This document shows, piece by piece, positions 37,154 through 46,700 of a DNA stretch of 64,000 nt. A program made the position numbers and the translations under genes. Below the pieces are notes generated by a model. The model was not told the origin of the DNA. It saw nothing but the letters and a program-made list of their open reading frames with translations, and did no database searches. Positions within the stretch are counted from its first letter, which is position 1. Each line of letters begins with the position of its first letter. Source of the stretch: Pseudomonadota bacterium (GTDB taxonomy: Bacteria > Pseudomonadota > Gammaproteobacteria > Burkholderiales > Burkholderiaceae_C); the NCBI GenBank assembly GCA_018241265.1, contig JAFEEF010000067.1:62001-126000 (forward strand). Direction: 5' to 3'.

Positions 37154-39027
37154 AGACGCCCGCGGCGCCGGAGCGCGGCGCCGACGCACCGCTGTTCGCG
37201 CTGCCGTTCATCGCGGCGCTGCAGCCGCTGGCAGTCGACGATGTGCTGCTCGCCGCCGTCCAGGAGCAGGATGGCGCTGCCCGATTGCGCGTGCAGCGCA
37301 TTCGCGAGGGCGGGGTGGCCGAACTGCACGCGTCGCCGACGCTCGGTGCGGTGGTGCTGGTCGCCGGCGCGGCGCACCTGGCCATCGTCGCGGCGTCCGG
37401 CGTGTCGGTGCTGTGCCGCCGCAGCGGCGCCGTCGTCGCCTACTTGCCGCTGCGCGGCGTCGCTGCCGCGGCATTCGACGCCGGCGGCCACCTGTGGCTG
37501 CTGCGCGAGCGCACGCTGTATCGCGCGCCGGCCCGCGACTTCGGCGAGCCGGTCGTCGTCGACACGGAGATCCTGGCCTTCACGACCGCGCACGGCGCCT
37601 GTCTGGGCCTGCGCCTGGGCCGGGATGGAGGCCTCGCACTGGTCGAGCCGGGTGCGCCGGGCGCAGCGGAACGCGCTACCGGCATCGCGGCCGGCGCGCT
37701 GCACGCCATGCGCGTCGACCTGTGCGTGGCCGCGGAAGTGGCCCACGTCATGGTGCAGCCACGGCTGCACGCGGGCATCCACGCGACGCTGCTGCACCGC
37801 TACGACCTCGGGCGGGCGGCAAGGCTGCCGTCGGTCCGGCTGCCGGCGCTGCGCCACCTCGGCGTGCGCAGACTGAAGATGCAGGCCTGGCACGGCGGCG
37901 CGATCCTCACGCTGGCCGAGGCCGCCGGCGAGATGGCGTTGTGCCTGCTCGAACCGCGCGACGAGCAGGTGCGACCGGTCGGCCCGGCAGGCTGCGAGGC
38001 TCTCGACTTCGCGTCCGATGCCGAGTCGTGCACCGCCGCGTGCCTCGTCGTCGATACCGCCAGGCCGGGCGGCGCGCGCGATCTCGTCATCCTCGACGGC
38101 GCGGGTGCCGGCCTGACGCCGGTGCGCAGGCATCGTGGCGTGGCAGCGGCCTTCGGCATGGCATCCGGCGGCACGGTGTTCCTGCGGGAGGTGCCCGGCG
38201 GCTTCGACCTGTGCCGCGACGGCGTCGATCCGCCTGCGCCGCTGGCGTCGTGGCGAGACCGCGCCGCCGTGCCCGGCCTGGAGGTGTGGAGCGCCGCCGC
38301 CGACGGCCAGGGCTGGGATCGCCGCGGCGCGGCCTCGCCGGCACGGCTGCAGCGAGCGGGGCGCTCCGGCGGCCGCCCGGTTCCGCGCGTGGCGTTCCTG
38401 CCAGGGCTGCACAAGCTGCCGACGGCCGGCTTGCAGTCCAACCTGCTGCAGGAGTTCATCCGGCGCGTGCTCGCTACGCTCGAGGCGGACGGATACGCGT
38501 GCGCTGCGGTTCAGCTGCCGGGCAGCGCCGGGCGAGGTCGCTCGTACCGAGAGCGCGCTCCGCTCGACGATCCCGACGCGCTGGCCGAGCAGACCCGGCG
38601 CGCGCTGGTCGCGTTCATCGACGAAGAACCGGGTCCGCTGGCCGTGCTGTCGTCCAGCCTCGGCGCGCTCGGCCTGTCGCGCGCGCTCGAGAAGATCGAT
38701 ACCGAGCTGGCCTGCGTGCTGATCAGCCCGCTTTACAGCGCGGCGGCGATCGGTCTGCCCTCGGCCGACGAGCGGGGCATCGGCGAGCTGCGTTCCGGTC
38801 GTTGCGACGTGCTCGTCATCCACGGCAGCGCCGATGAAGTCGCACCGCATGCGCAATCGGTCGAGTACACGAGCGGTCCGCAGGCGGCGCGGCGCAGGCT
38901 CGTCACGCTCGATGGCGAGGGACACATCTACGCGCGCTGGGACTCGTGGCTGCAAGCGGCCGCCGAAATCCGCGCGTTTCTCGCTGCGACGCTGCGCGAA
39001 CGGCCGGCCACGGAGCGCGTCGCATGA
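37150..39027 (+). CDS. Beta-propeller + alpha/beta hydrolase (S9-peptidase-like) protein
   Basis: 625 aa. Residues 1-400 are repetitive beta-strand-like sequence with no transmembrane segment, consistent with a propeller. The C-terminal 220 residues form an alpha/beta hydrolase: VAFLPGLHKLP (oxyanion region), LSSSLGALGLS (nucleophile elbow, SSSLG in place of GxSxG), HGSADEVAP (Asp) and DGEGHIYARW (His). The architecture resembles prolyl-oligopeptidase-like enzymes, so leader removal or release of a thioester-bound product are both possible. It lies between the ABC ATPase and permease with ATGA overlaps on both sides. Function is inferred. Confidence 0.65.
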   Translation: MKTPAAPERGADAPLFALPFIAALQPLAVDDVLLAAVQEQDGAARLRVQRIREGGVAELHASPTLGAVVLVAGAAHLAIVAASGVSVLCRRSGAVVAYLPLRGVAAAAFDAGGHLWLLRERTLYRAPARDFGEPVVVDTEILAFTTAHGACLGLRLGRDGGLALVEPGAPGAAERATGIAAGALHAMRVDLCVAAEVAHVMVQPRLHAGIHATLLHRYDLGRAARLPSVRLPALRHLGVRRLKMQAWHGGAILTLAEAAGEMALCLLEPRDEQVRPVGPAGCEALDFASDAESCTAACLVVDTARPGGARDLVILDGAGAGLTPVRRHRGVAAAFGMASGGTVFLREVPGGFDLCRDGVDPPAPLASWRDRAAVPGLEVWSAAADGQGWDRRGAASPARLQRAGRSGGRPVPRVAFLPGLHKLPTAGLQSNLLQEFIRRVLATLEADGYACAAVQLPGSAGRGRSYRERAPLDDPDALAEQTRRALVAFIDEEPGPLAVLSSSLGALGLSRALEKIDTELACVLISPLYSAAAIGLPSADERGIGELRSGRCDVLVIHGSADEVAPHAQSVEYTSGPQAARRRLVTLDGEGHIYARWDSWLQAAAEIRAFLAATLRERPATERVA

Positions 39028-40238
39028 GCGTCTACGGATCGCTGTTCTGGTGGCGCCTGCACTACTTCGCGATGGCGACGCTGCAGCTGCTGGTGCGACG
39101 CTGGCAGGCGTCGGTGTTCCTGCTGCTGATGGCCTCGCCCGCGATGATGCCGCTGGTCGAGCAGATCCATCTGCTCGGTGCGCCCGTGTTGACGATGGTC
39201 GAGCCCGGCCATCCGCGCCTTTCGGTCAGCTTGTGGATGCTCATGCTGACGGTCGCATGGTCGTGGAGCGCGCTGCAGGCTTCCGCGCTGACGGGGGGTG
39301 CCGCCTGGCAGCATCTGCTGTCGATGCCGCTGCCCTCCGGCCTGACCCGCCGTGTCGACCTCGCCATCCTCGCGGTCACCGACGTGCCGCTGCTGCTGAC
39401 GTTCGGCGCGGCACTCGTCTCGCTCGTCATCGCCGGCGGGTGGCGCCAGGTGCCGGCCGCGATCGCCGTCGTGGCGCTAGCGAGCCAGTTGCCGCTCACG
39501 CAGATGCTGGCCCTGCAGCGCTCGCCGCGCCTCATCGCATGCCTGGCGGGCAACTTCATCGGCCTGGCGGCGGCGGCCGTTGCAGGATCGCCCTGGCTGC
39601 TCGTCGCCTCGATCGCGATCGGAAGTGCAGCGAGCCTCGCGCCGCCGTCGACGTTGCGGGCGCAGCGACCCCGGCAGCGCGTCGTCCCGCTGTTGCTCCC
39701 CGCGTTGCGCCTGAGCGCGCAGCGCAGGCCGGCAGCGAATCTGGCAGCCGTCGATCTGCGCTTCCTGTTCGGCGCGCGGCGCCTGAGCCAGCATCTCGGG
39801 CTCCTGTTGTGCGTGTTGCTGCCGCTCGTGCTGCACGTGTTCCTGACCGACGCGGGCGTGCGCCCTGCGGTTGCGCGCTTCGCGCTCATCCTGCTGCTGG
39901 TTCCGCTCGTGTTCCATCTCGCCGGGCTGGCATTCGACCTGCGCCTGCAGCACGTCCCGATGATGCGGCTCTACGCCGCGCTGGACGTCCGCCCGCGTCT
40001 CGTGCGCAGCGTCGACCTGCTGGTGCTCGAGACGGCCTACGTCGTCTTCTCGTTGCCGCTCGTGGCCACGCTCTGCATCCGCACGGCATCCGCACGCGCG
40101 CTGCTGGTGATCCCGGTCGGAATGCTGGCTTTGGGAGCCTGCGCCTGGCTCAACCATCGCGGCGACAGCGGCGTGTTCATGCCCAAGCTGTTCGTGCTGG
40201 CGCTGGCGTGTGCCGCGCTGACCCAGGCGCTGGCCTGA
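39024..40238 (+). CDS. Multi-pass membrane protein, probable ABC permease
   Basis: 404 aa with about 8-10 hydrophobic segments, for example ASVFLLLMASPAMMPLVEQI, LLLTFGAALVSLVIAG and LGLLLCVLLPLVLHVFL. No conserved domain is recognised by eye. Placement after an ABC ATPase that lacks any other membrane partner supports the role of permease, either exporting the modified product or conferring self-protection. Confidence 0.6.
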   Translation: MSVYGSLFWWRLHYFAMATLQLLVRRWQASVFLLLMASPAMMPLVEQIHLLGAPVLTMVEPGHPRLSVSLWMLMLTVAWSWSALQASALTGGAAWQHLLSMPLPSGLTRRVDLAILAVTDVPLLLTFGAALVSLVIAGGWRQVPAAIAVVALASQLPLTQMLALQRSPRLIACLAGNFIGLAAAAVAGSPWLLVASIAIGSAASLAPPSTLRAQRPRQRVVPLLLPALRLSAQRRPAANLAAVDLRFLFGARRLSQHLGLLLCVLLPLVLHVFLTDAGVRPAVARFALILLLVPLVFHLAGLAFDLRLQHVPMMRLYAALDVRPRLVRSVDLLVLETAYVVFSLPLVATLCIRTASARALLVIPVGMLALGACAWLNHRGDSGVFMPKLFVLALACAALTQALA

Positions 40239-40255
40239 CGCGTCCGATCGGAACC

Positions 40256-41674
40256 ATGGACATCGCCCCTGCTCACGACGTTCCGACCGCCTGGTCCGGA
40301 CCGGTCTCGGAGAACCAGCACCGCGCGCTCTTTCTCGAAGCGCTGCGCCCGGATGATCCGCCTGCGGTACTGCGGACCGCCGTCGTGCTGCCGGCGGATG
40401 TCGACCTGGCGCGTCTGCGGGATGCGTTCCACTGCATCAGCCGCGTGCAGGGCGCCTTCCGCACCGCGTTCGACCGCCTCCCCGAAGGCTTCCTGCAACG
40501 CGTGGCGCCGGATGGCGCGCTCGAACCGGAGGACGGCCGCTACGGCGCCGCGCACGCCAGCCTGATCGAGGCGTTGACCTGCACCGATCTCTTCGCCGAT
40601 CTTCACCCGCCGATACGCGCCTTCGGCCCGGCGCCGCTGGCGCGCGCGAACCTGCTGCGGTGCGCCGACGGTCGTGTCGTCCTGATCCTGTCGTGCCATC
40701 ACGTGATCTTCGACGGCGTTTCTTCGGCCATCCTGGCCCGCCAGCTCATCGAGCTCTACGCCGCCGACGATCGCGCAGCGGCGACGCAAGCGTTGTGCGC
40801 CGCCTGCGCGCCTTACCACGCCTACGTCGCCGAGGAGCGCGTATGGCTGGGCAGCGAGCGCGCGGCGCAACTCGTCGCGTTCTGGAAATCGCACCTGGCC
40901 GGCGTGGCCGCGCAGTGGCCCGCTACGCCCAGCCCGCCCGGCCAACCGACCTCGACGCGCGTGCGCATCGCAGCCGAGACGACCGCGGCGCTCGAAGTGC
41001 TGTGCCGGGATCATGCGCTGACGCTGCACGTCGTCCTGCTGGCGTGCTTCCAACTGGCGATCGCGGCCAGCACCGGCCAGCTCGACGTGCTGACCGCGAC
41101 ACCGACGAAGAACCGTCCGAGCCGCTATGCGCACACCGTGGGCTTTTTCGTGAACCCGGTCGTCGTGCGCCATCGCATCGACCGTGCGCACACGCTGCTC
41201 GAGAGCGTGCTCGCACTGCGCAGTTCGGCCGCACTCGGCTACCGGCACGGCGGCCTGCCGCTGCGGCGACTGATGCGCGAGCTGTTCCCGGCGCAGATCG
41301 GGCAGCGCAACCCGCTGTTCCAGAGCTGGTTCTCGATTCAAGTGCAGACCGCAGGATCCGAGCTCGAAGCCATGCACGGCTTGTCAGTGCACAACCTGCC
41401 CGCCGGCCGCGCCGCCCTGGTCGATCACGCGCTCGAGTTGCAGATCGCCGATCGCGGCCTGGTGGGGCATCTGATCGTCGATCGCCGCCTCGCGGGCGAT
41501 CCGGACCCGGCCGCCGCGTTCCTCGCGATCGTGCAGGCCCTTGCATCCGATCCGGAGACGCCGCTGCGCCGGATCTTTGCCGCAGCGATAGCCCGCGCTC
41601 CGGCAAATCGCTCGAACCCGCGCATGGGGCGCGGCGATTCGGGAGTGGCGTTCGTGGAAGAGGGGGAAGCCTGA
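40256..41674 (+). CDS. Free-standing NRPS-type condensation domain protein
   Basis: 472 aa. The catalytic HHxxxDG motif is present as CHHVIFDGVSS near residue 148, and the second-half motifs are TPTKNRPSRYAHTVGFFVNP (RNRP and GFFVN block) and LFQSWFSIQ. There is no adenylation or carrier domain in the chain. Such stand-alone C domains form amide or ester bonds between a carrier-bound acyl group and an amine or alcohol. It is followed at once by an acyl carrier protein gene (TGATG overlap), so it may transfer the aryl/acyl group from that carrier to the modified peptide or to an amino acid. Confidence 0.85.
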   Translation: MDIAPAHDVPTAWSGPVSENQHRALFLEALRPDDPPAVLRTAVVLPADVDLARLRDAFHCISRVQGAFRTAFDRLPEGFLQRVAPDGALEPEDGRYGAAHASLIEALTCTDLFADLHPPIRAFGPAPLARANLLRCADGRVVLILSCHHVIFDGVSSAILARQLIELYAADDRAAATQALCAACAPYHAYVAEERVWLGSERAAQLVAFWKSHLAGVAAQWPATPSPPGQPTSTRVRIAAETTAALEVLCRDHALTLHVVLLACFQLAIAASTGQLDVLTATPTKNRPSRYAHTVGFFVNPVVVRHRIDRAHTLLESVLALRSSAALGYRHGGLPLRRLMRELFPAQIGQRNPLFQSWFSIQVQTAGSELEAMHGLSVHNLPAGRAALVDHALELQIADRGLVGHLIVDRRLAGDPDPAAAFLAIVQALASDPETPLRRIFAAAIARAPANRSNPRMGRGDSGVAFVEEGEA

Positions 41675-41943
41675 TGATCTCCGTGCCCGAAGTGAAGTCC
41701 TTGATCCTGGACTATCTGGTGAACACCGCCCATGTTCGAGGTGAGGATCTGTCTAACGGCGCATCCAAGCTCGAGAACCTGAACGTCGATTCGCTGTCGC
41801 TGACCGAAATGGTCTGGACCATGGAACAACAGTACGGCATCAACGTTCCGAGCCTCCGAGCATTGCAGAGCATGACCATCGACGAGGTGGCGGCGTACAT
41901 CGTGCAGCAGTTGCCGGCGCAGGCGGTGCCCGGAACGTCATGA
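41674..41943 (+). CDS. Acyl carrier protein
   Basis: 89 aa with the phosphopantetheine site Ser in NVDSLSLTEMVWTMEQQYGI and the helix-III region SMTIDEVAAYIVQQ. It resembles aryl/fatty acyl carrier proteins rather than NRPS PCP domains. Likely holder of the aryl or acyl intermediate used by the ligase, ketosynthase, dehydratase and condensation protein around it. It overlaps the ketosynthase start by ATGA. Confidence 0.92.
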   Translation: MISVPEVKSLILDYLVNTAHVRGEDLSNGASKLENLNVDSLSLTEMVWTMEQQYGINVPSLRALQSMTIDEVAAYIVQQLPAQAVPGTS

Positions 41944-43226
41944 GCCTTGCGGGTCGAGCCGAGCAAGCGGGCGGGTCTCGCGTCGTGGTCACCGGACTCG
42001 GCGCGGTGACCGCCTTGGGACTCGATTTCGACACGAGCTTCGCGGCCCTGCTGGCAGGGCGCAGCGGTGTCGGCCCGGCTCCCGCTGCCGTCCTGGCGGC
42101 GACCGGCGGCGCGATCGCGGCCGCCGTGCCCGATGATTTCGCCACCCGCGTCCCGCGTGCCGAAGTCAGCTTCGATCGGGCGACCCAGCTGGGCCTGGCC
42201 GCCGCGCGGGAGGCGATCGTCGATGCCGGTTTGACGGACACTGCCGTGGACCGTGGCCGCGTCGGCATCTATGCGGGCATCGGCATGGGGGGCGCCCAGA
42301 TCGTGGAGGCGACGATGCGCGACCTGGCGGCTCGCTCGCTGCTCGGCAAGCCCGGCGCACCGGCGTCGGTTCATCCGCTGACCGTCCCGCGCATGATGCC
42401 CAACGCGCTGTGCGCATGGCTGTCGATCGAGCACGGATTCCGCGGGCCGACCTGCACCTACAGCGTCGCCTGCGCGTCGTCCGCGGTAGCGATCGGCGAG
42501 GCGCTGCGTTGCATCCGGCACGGCTATGCGGATGCGATCGTCGTCGTCGGCGCCGAGGCCTTGTTGTCGGCGGGATCGTTCGCGGCCTGGAACGCGCTGC
42601 GCGTGCTGGCCGCGCCCGATGCCGAAGCCGTGGCGGCCAGCCACAAGCCTTTCGACGCGCGGCGCAGCGGCTTCGTGCTGGGCGAGGGCAGTGCGGCGCT
42701 GGTCCTCGAAAGCGCGGGGCACGCCCGTCGGCGCGGGCGGTCCGCGTATGCGGGCGTCGCCGGCTATGGCACGAGCACCGACGCCCATCACATCACGCAG
42801 CCGTCGCGGTCGGGACAAGCCGCAGCGATGGACCTGGCGCTGCACGACAGCGGGCTGCAGCCGACCGAAGTCGGCTATCTGAACGCGCATGGCACGGCCA
42901 CGCCGGTCGGCGACGTGGTCGAGACGCAAGCGATCCACGATGCGTTCGGGGCGCACGCGCGCCGGCTGGCCGTGAGCTCCACCAAATCGATGCACGGACA
43001 CCTGATCGGCGCCGGCGGCGCGCTCGAGTTCGCGATCAGCGTCAAGGCGCTGGCCACCGGCTCGATCCCGCCGACGGCACACCTGACGCAGCCCGACCCG
43101 GCCTGCGATCTCGACTTCGTCCCGGTCGCCGCGCGCCACGGTCAGCGGCTGGTCGCGGTGATGTCGAACTCCTTCGCCTTCGGAGGCAGCAACGCCGCGC
43201 TGCTGGCCACCCACGCCGAACGCTGA
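41940..43226 (+). CDS. Beta-ketoacyl-ACP synthase, FabF-like
   Basis: 428 aa. Complete Cys-His-His triad: YSVACASSAVAIGEAL, NAHGTATPVGD and KSMHGHLIGAGGALE. Starts VVVTGLGAVTALG. All catalytic residues are present, so it should elongate an acyl or aryl thioester with malonyl-ACP. There is no ketoreductase or acyltransferase in the operon, so reduction and malonyl loading would rely on primary metabolism, or the chain is extended only once. Confidence 0.93.
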   Translation: MSLAGRAEQAGGSRVVVTGLGAVTALGLDFDTSFAALLAGRSGVGPAPAAVLAATGGAIAAAVPDDFATRVPRAEVSFDRATQLGLAAAREAIVDAGLTDTAVDRGRVGIYAGIGMGGAQIVEATMRDLAARSLLGKPGAPASVHPLTVPRMMPNALCAWLSIEHGFRGPTCTYSVACASSAVAIGEALRCIRHGYADAIVVVGAEALLSAGSFAAWNALRVLAAPDAEAVAASHKPFDARRSGFVLGEGSAALVLESAGHARRRGRSAYAGVAGYGTSTDAHHITQPSRSGQAAAMDLALHDSGLQPTEVGYLNAHGTATPVGDVVETQAIHDAFGAHARRLAVSSTKSMHGHLIGAGGALEFAISVKALATGSIPPTAHLTQPDPACDLDFVPVAARHGQRLVAVMSNSFAFGGSNAALLATHAER

Positions 43227-43233
43227 ACGCCGC

Positions 43234-43746
43234 ATGCCGACGATCGCCGACAGTGCCGAGTCCGTGGTCGAGCTCGATCGGCTTGCCATCGAGCGCCTGC
43301 TCCCGCATCGCGGCGACGCGCTCTGCATCCGGTCGGTCCGCCTGCTCGGCCGCGACCGCTTCGACGGCGCCGCCTGCTGGGCTGCGTCGGCACCCGCCTT
43401 GGCCGGACATTTCCCCGGTCTGCCGATCGTGCCGGCCGTGCTCATCGTCGAAGCCGCCGCGCAGATCGCGGGCGCCGGCCTGCTCGCCGCGGCCGCCGGA
43501 CTGCATCCGGACGATAACGTCGGCGTGCTTGCCGCGATTCGCCGCTGCGCGTTCCGGCGGCCGGTGTTTCCGGGCCAGGAGGTTCGCTACGGCCTCAGGG
43601 TCGACCAGGCCTCGCACGGCTTCGCGTCGATATGCGGCAGCGCGGCACATGCCGGGCAGGTGGTCGCGGAGCTGGCCTTCGTCATCGGGCTGGGCCGGCG
43701 CGATCGCCTCCGGCCGGGAGACGCCTGCACGGCGGCGCCGGCATGA
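43234..43746 (+). CDS. FabZ-like 3-hydroxyacyl-ACP dehydratase (hotdog fold)
   Basis: 170 aa hotdog protein. LLPHRGDAL and GHFPGLPIVPAVLIVEAAAQ match FabZ, with the catalytic His and Glu both retained. AAIRRCAFRRPVFPGQEV fits the second strand pair. Probably dehydrates the product of the neighbouring ketosynthase after reduction, or acts as a thioesterase-like hotdog. It overlaps the RND gene by ATGA. Confidence 0.85.
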   Translation: MPTIADSAESVVELDRLAIERLLPHRGDALCIRSVRLLGRDRFDGAACWAASAPALAGHFPGLPIVPAVLIVEAAAQIAGAGLLAAAAGLHPDDNVGVLAAIRRCAFRRPVFPGQEVRYGLRVDQASHGFASICGSAAHAGQVVAELAFVIGLGRRDRLRPGDACTAAPA

Positions 43747-46700
43747 ACCCCTCGCGCCCGTTCGTGCGCCGGCCGATCGGCACCGTGCTGCTGACCGTCG
43801 GCGTGGCGCTCGCCGGCATCGCAAGCCTGCTCACTTTGCCGGTCGCACCGCTGCCGCAGGTCGACTTCCCGGTCATCTGGGTCAGCGCCAGCCTGCCCGG
43901 CGCCAGCCCGGCCACGATGGCGACCAGCGTGGCGACGCCGCTCGAACGGCGCCTGGGCAGGATCGCCGGCGTCAACGAGATGACGTCGCAGAGCTCGACC
44001 GGCACGACGCGCGTGACCCTGCAGTTCGATCTCGACCGCAACATCGACGGCGCCGCGCGCGATGTCCAGGCCGCCATCAATGCCAGCCGCGTCGACCTGC
44101 CGACGACGCTGCGCAGCAATCCGACCTACCGCAAGGCCAATCCCGCGGCCGCGCCGGTCATCATCCTCGCGCTCACGTCGAAGACGAAGACGCCGGGTCA
44201 GATCTACGACGCGGTCTCGAATGTCGTCAGCCAGCGGCTCTCCCAGGTGAGCGGTGTCGGCGACGTCGAGATCGGCGGAGGCTCGCTGCCTGCCGTGCGC
44301 GTCGAGCTGATGCCGCTGGCGCTGAATCGCTACGGCATCGGCACCGAGGACGTGCGCGCCGCCATCGAGGCGGCGAACGCCAGCCGGCCCAAAGGCACGG
44401 TGCAGGGCGGCGGCCGGCGCCTGCAGATCTACACGCAGACGCCGGCGCTGCGGGCGAGCGACTACGCGGGCATGCCGATCGCCTGGCGCAACGGCGCCGC
44501 CGTGCGCCTCGCGGACGTAGCCGAAGTCGTCGACGGCGTCGAGGACACGCGCACGCTCGGCTTGTTCAACGGCGAGCCCGCCGTCATCGTGCTGGTGACG
44601 CGCCAGCCTTCGGCCAACGTGATCGCGACCGTCGACGCGGTGCGTGCGTTGCTCCCCGAACTGCAACAGGACATCCCGTCCGACGTGCACTTGCAGGTCG
44701 TGTCCGACAGCACCGATTCGATCCGCGATTCGCTGCGCGAGGCCGAGCTGAGCCTGCTCGTCGCGCTGGCGCTGGTGGTGGCCGTGGTGCATCTCTTTCT
44801 GGGCAGCCTGCGCGCGACGCTGATACCGGCGGCGGCGATGGTCGTCGTGCTGCTCGGCACTTTCGGCGTGATGCGGCTGCTCGGCTACTCGCTGGACAAC
44901 ATCAGCCTGATGGCGCTGACGGTCGCGACCGGGTTCGTGGTGGACGACGCGATCGTCGTGCTCGAGAACATCGTGCGGCACGTCGAGGCCGGCATGTCGC
45001 GCGTGCAGGCGGCGCTGCTCGGTACCCGCGAGGTCGGCTTCACCGTGCTGTCGATCAGCATCTCGCTGGTGGCCGCGTTCATTCCGCTGCTGTTCCTGGG
45101 CGGGCAAGCCGGGCGGCTGTTTCGCGAGTTCGCCGTCACGCTGACGGCCGCGGTGCTGATATCGCTCGTGGTCTCGCTCAGCACCACGCCGATGATGTGC
45201 GCGTGCCTATTGCGTCCCGGTCGATTGCGTCCCGGTCGATCGGCCCATCGCGCCGAAGGCGGGCGCGCGCACGCGGGCGGCGGCCGTCCGTACCGCTGGC
45301 TGCTGCGCCGCTATGCGGCGGTGCTCGACCATGCGTTCGCCCGCACCGGGCTCGTCGTGCTGATCCTGCTCGGCGTGACGGCGCTCAACGTGTACCTTTT
45401 TGCGGCCGCGCCCAAGGCGTACTTTCCGCAGCGCGACAGCGGCCAGCTCAACGGCGGTCTGCGCGCAGACGAGAGCATGTCCAGCGCCGCCCTCGGCACC
45501 AAGCTGCGGCAGGCCGTCTCGATCGTGCAGCGCGATCCGGCCGTCGACACGGTGGTCGGCTTCGTCGGCGGCATGCGCGTCGGCAGCGGCTTCATGTTCG
45601 TCAGCCTCAAGCCGTCGGGCGAGCGCGCCGACAGCAGCGCGGCCGTCGTCGCGCGCCTGCGGCCCCAGCTCGCCGAGGTGACCGGCCTGCAGATCTTCCT
45701 GAACGCGGTGCAGGACGTGCGCTCGGGAGGCCGGCAAAGCAACTCGACCTACCAGTACACGCTCGAAGGCGACGACGCGGGCGACTTGCGCCGCACCGCC
45801 GACCTGCTGACAGCGGCGTTGAAGCAGCAGAGCGCGCTCACCGACGTCGACGTCGACCAGCAGGAGAACGGCGTGGAAGCGATGGTCCAAGTGGACGCCG
45901 GCAGCGCCGGCCGCCTGGGCCTGACGGCGAACGCGATCGACGCCGCGCTGTACGACGCGTTCGGCCAGCGTCAGGTCGCAACCATCTATTCGGAGCTCAA
46001 TCAGTACCACGTGGTGATGGAATGGGCACCGGGCTATGCGTCGAGCCCGAAGTCGCTCTCCGATGTCTACGTGGCCGCGACGACCACGGTCAACAACGGC
46101 GGCCGGGTGGTGGCGACCGAGAGCACGCTCGTGCCGGGCACGGGCACCGCCAAGGGCATCGCGGCGGCCGCATCCGCGCCCGTCTGGCCGGGTTCGGTCA
46201 ATCCCGGCCTGGCGAACGCCTCGACCGGAAACGCGCTCAGCAACAACGCCACCAGCCTGGTGCCGCTCGCGGCGACCGCGCGCTTCGTCGAGCGGCCGGC
46301 CGCGACGCTGGTCAACCATCAGGACGGCCGGCTGGCGGCAACGATCTCGTTCAACCTTGCCGACGGTGCCACGCTGGCCCAGGCGCGCGCGCAGATCGTC
46401 CAGGCCGAGGCCGGCATCGGCATGCCGACCAGCGTGCACGGAGGATATGCCGGCAGTGCACTCGCAGCGCAGCAGTCGGGCGGCCAACTGCCATTGCTGA
46501 TCGGGGCCGCGATCGTCGTGATCTACATCGTGCTGGGGATCCTCTACGAGAGCCTCGTGCATCCGCTCACGGTGCTGTCGACCTTGCCGGCCGCAGGCGT
46601 CGGCGCCGTGCTGGCGTTGCTGCTGTTCGGCTTGGAGTTCTCGCTCGTCGCGTTGATCGGCGTGCTGCTGCTGATCGGCATCGTCAAGAAGAACGCGATA

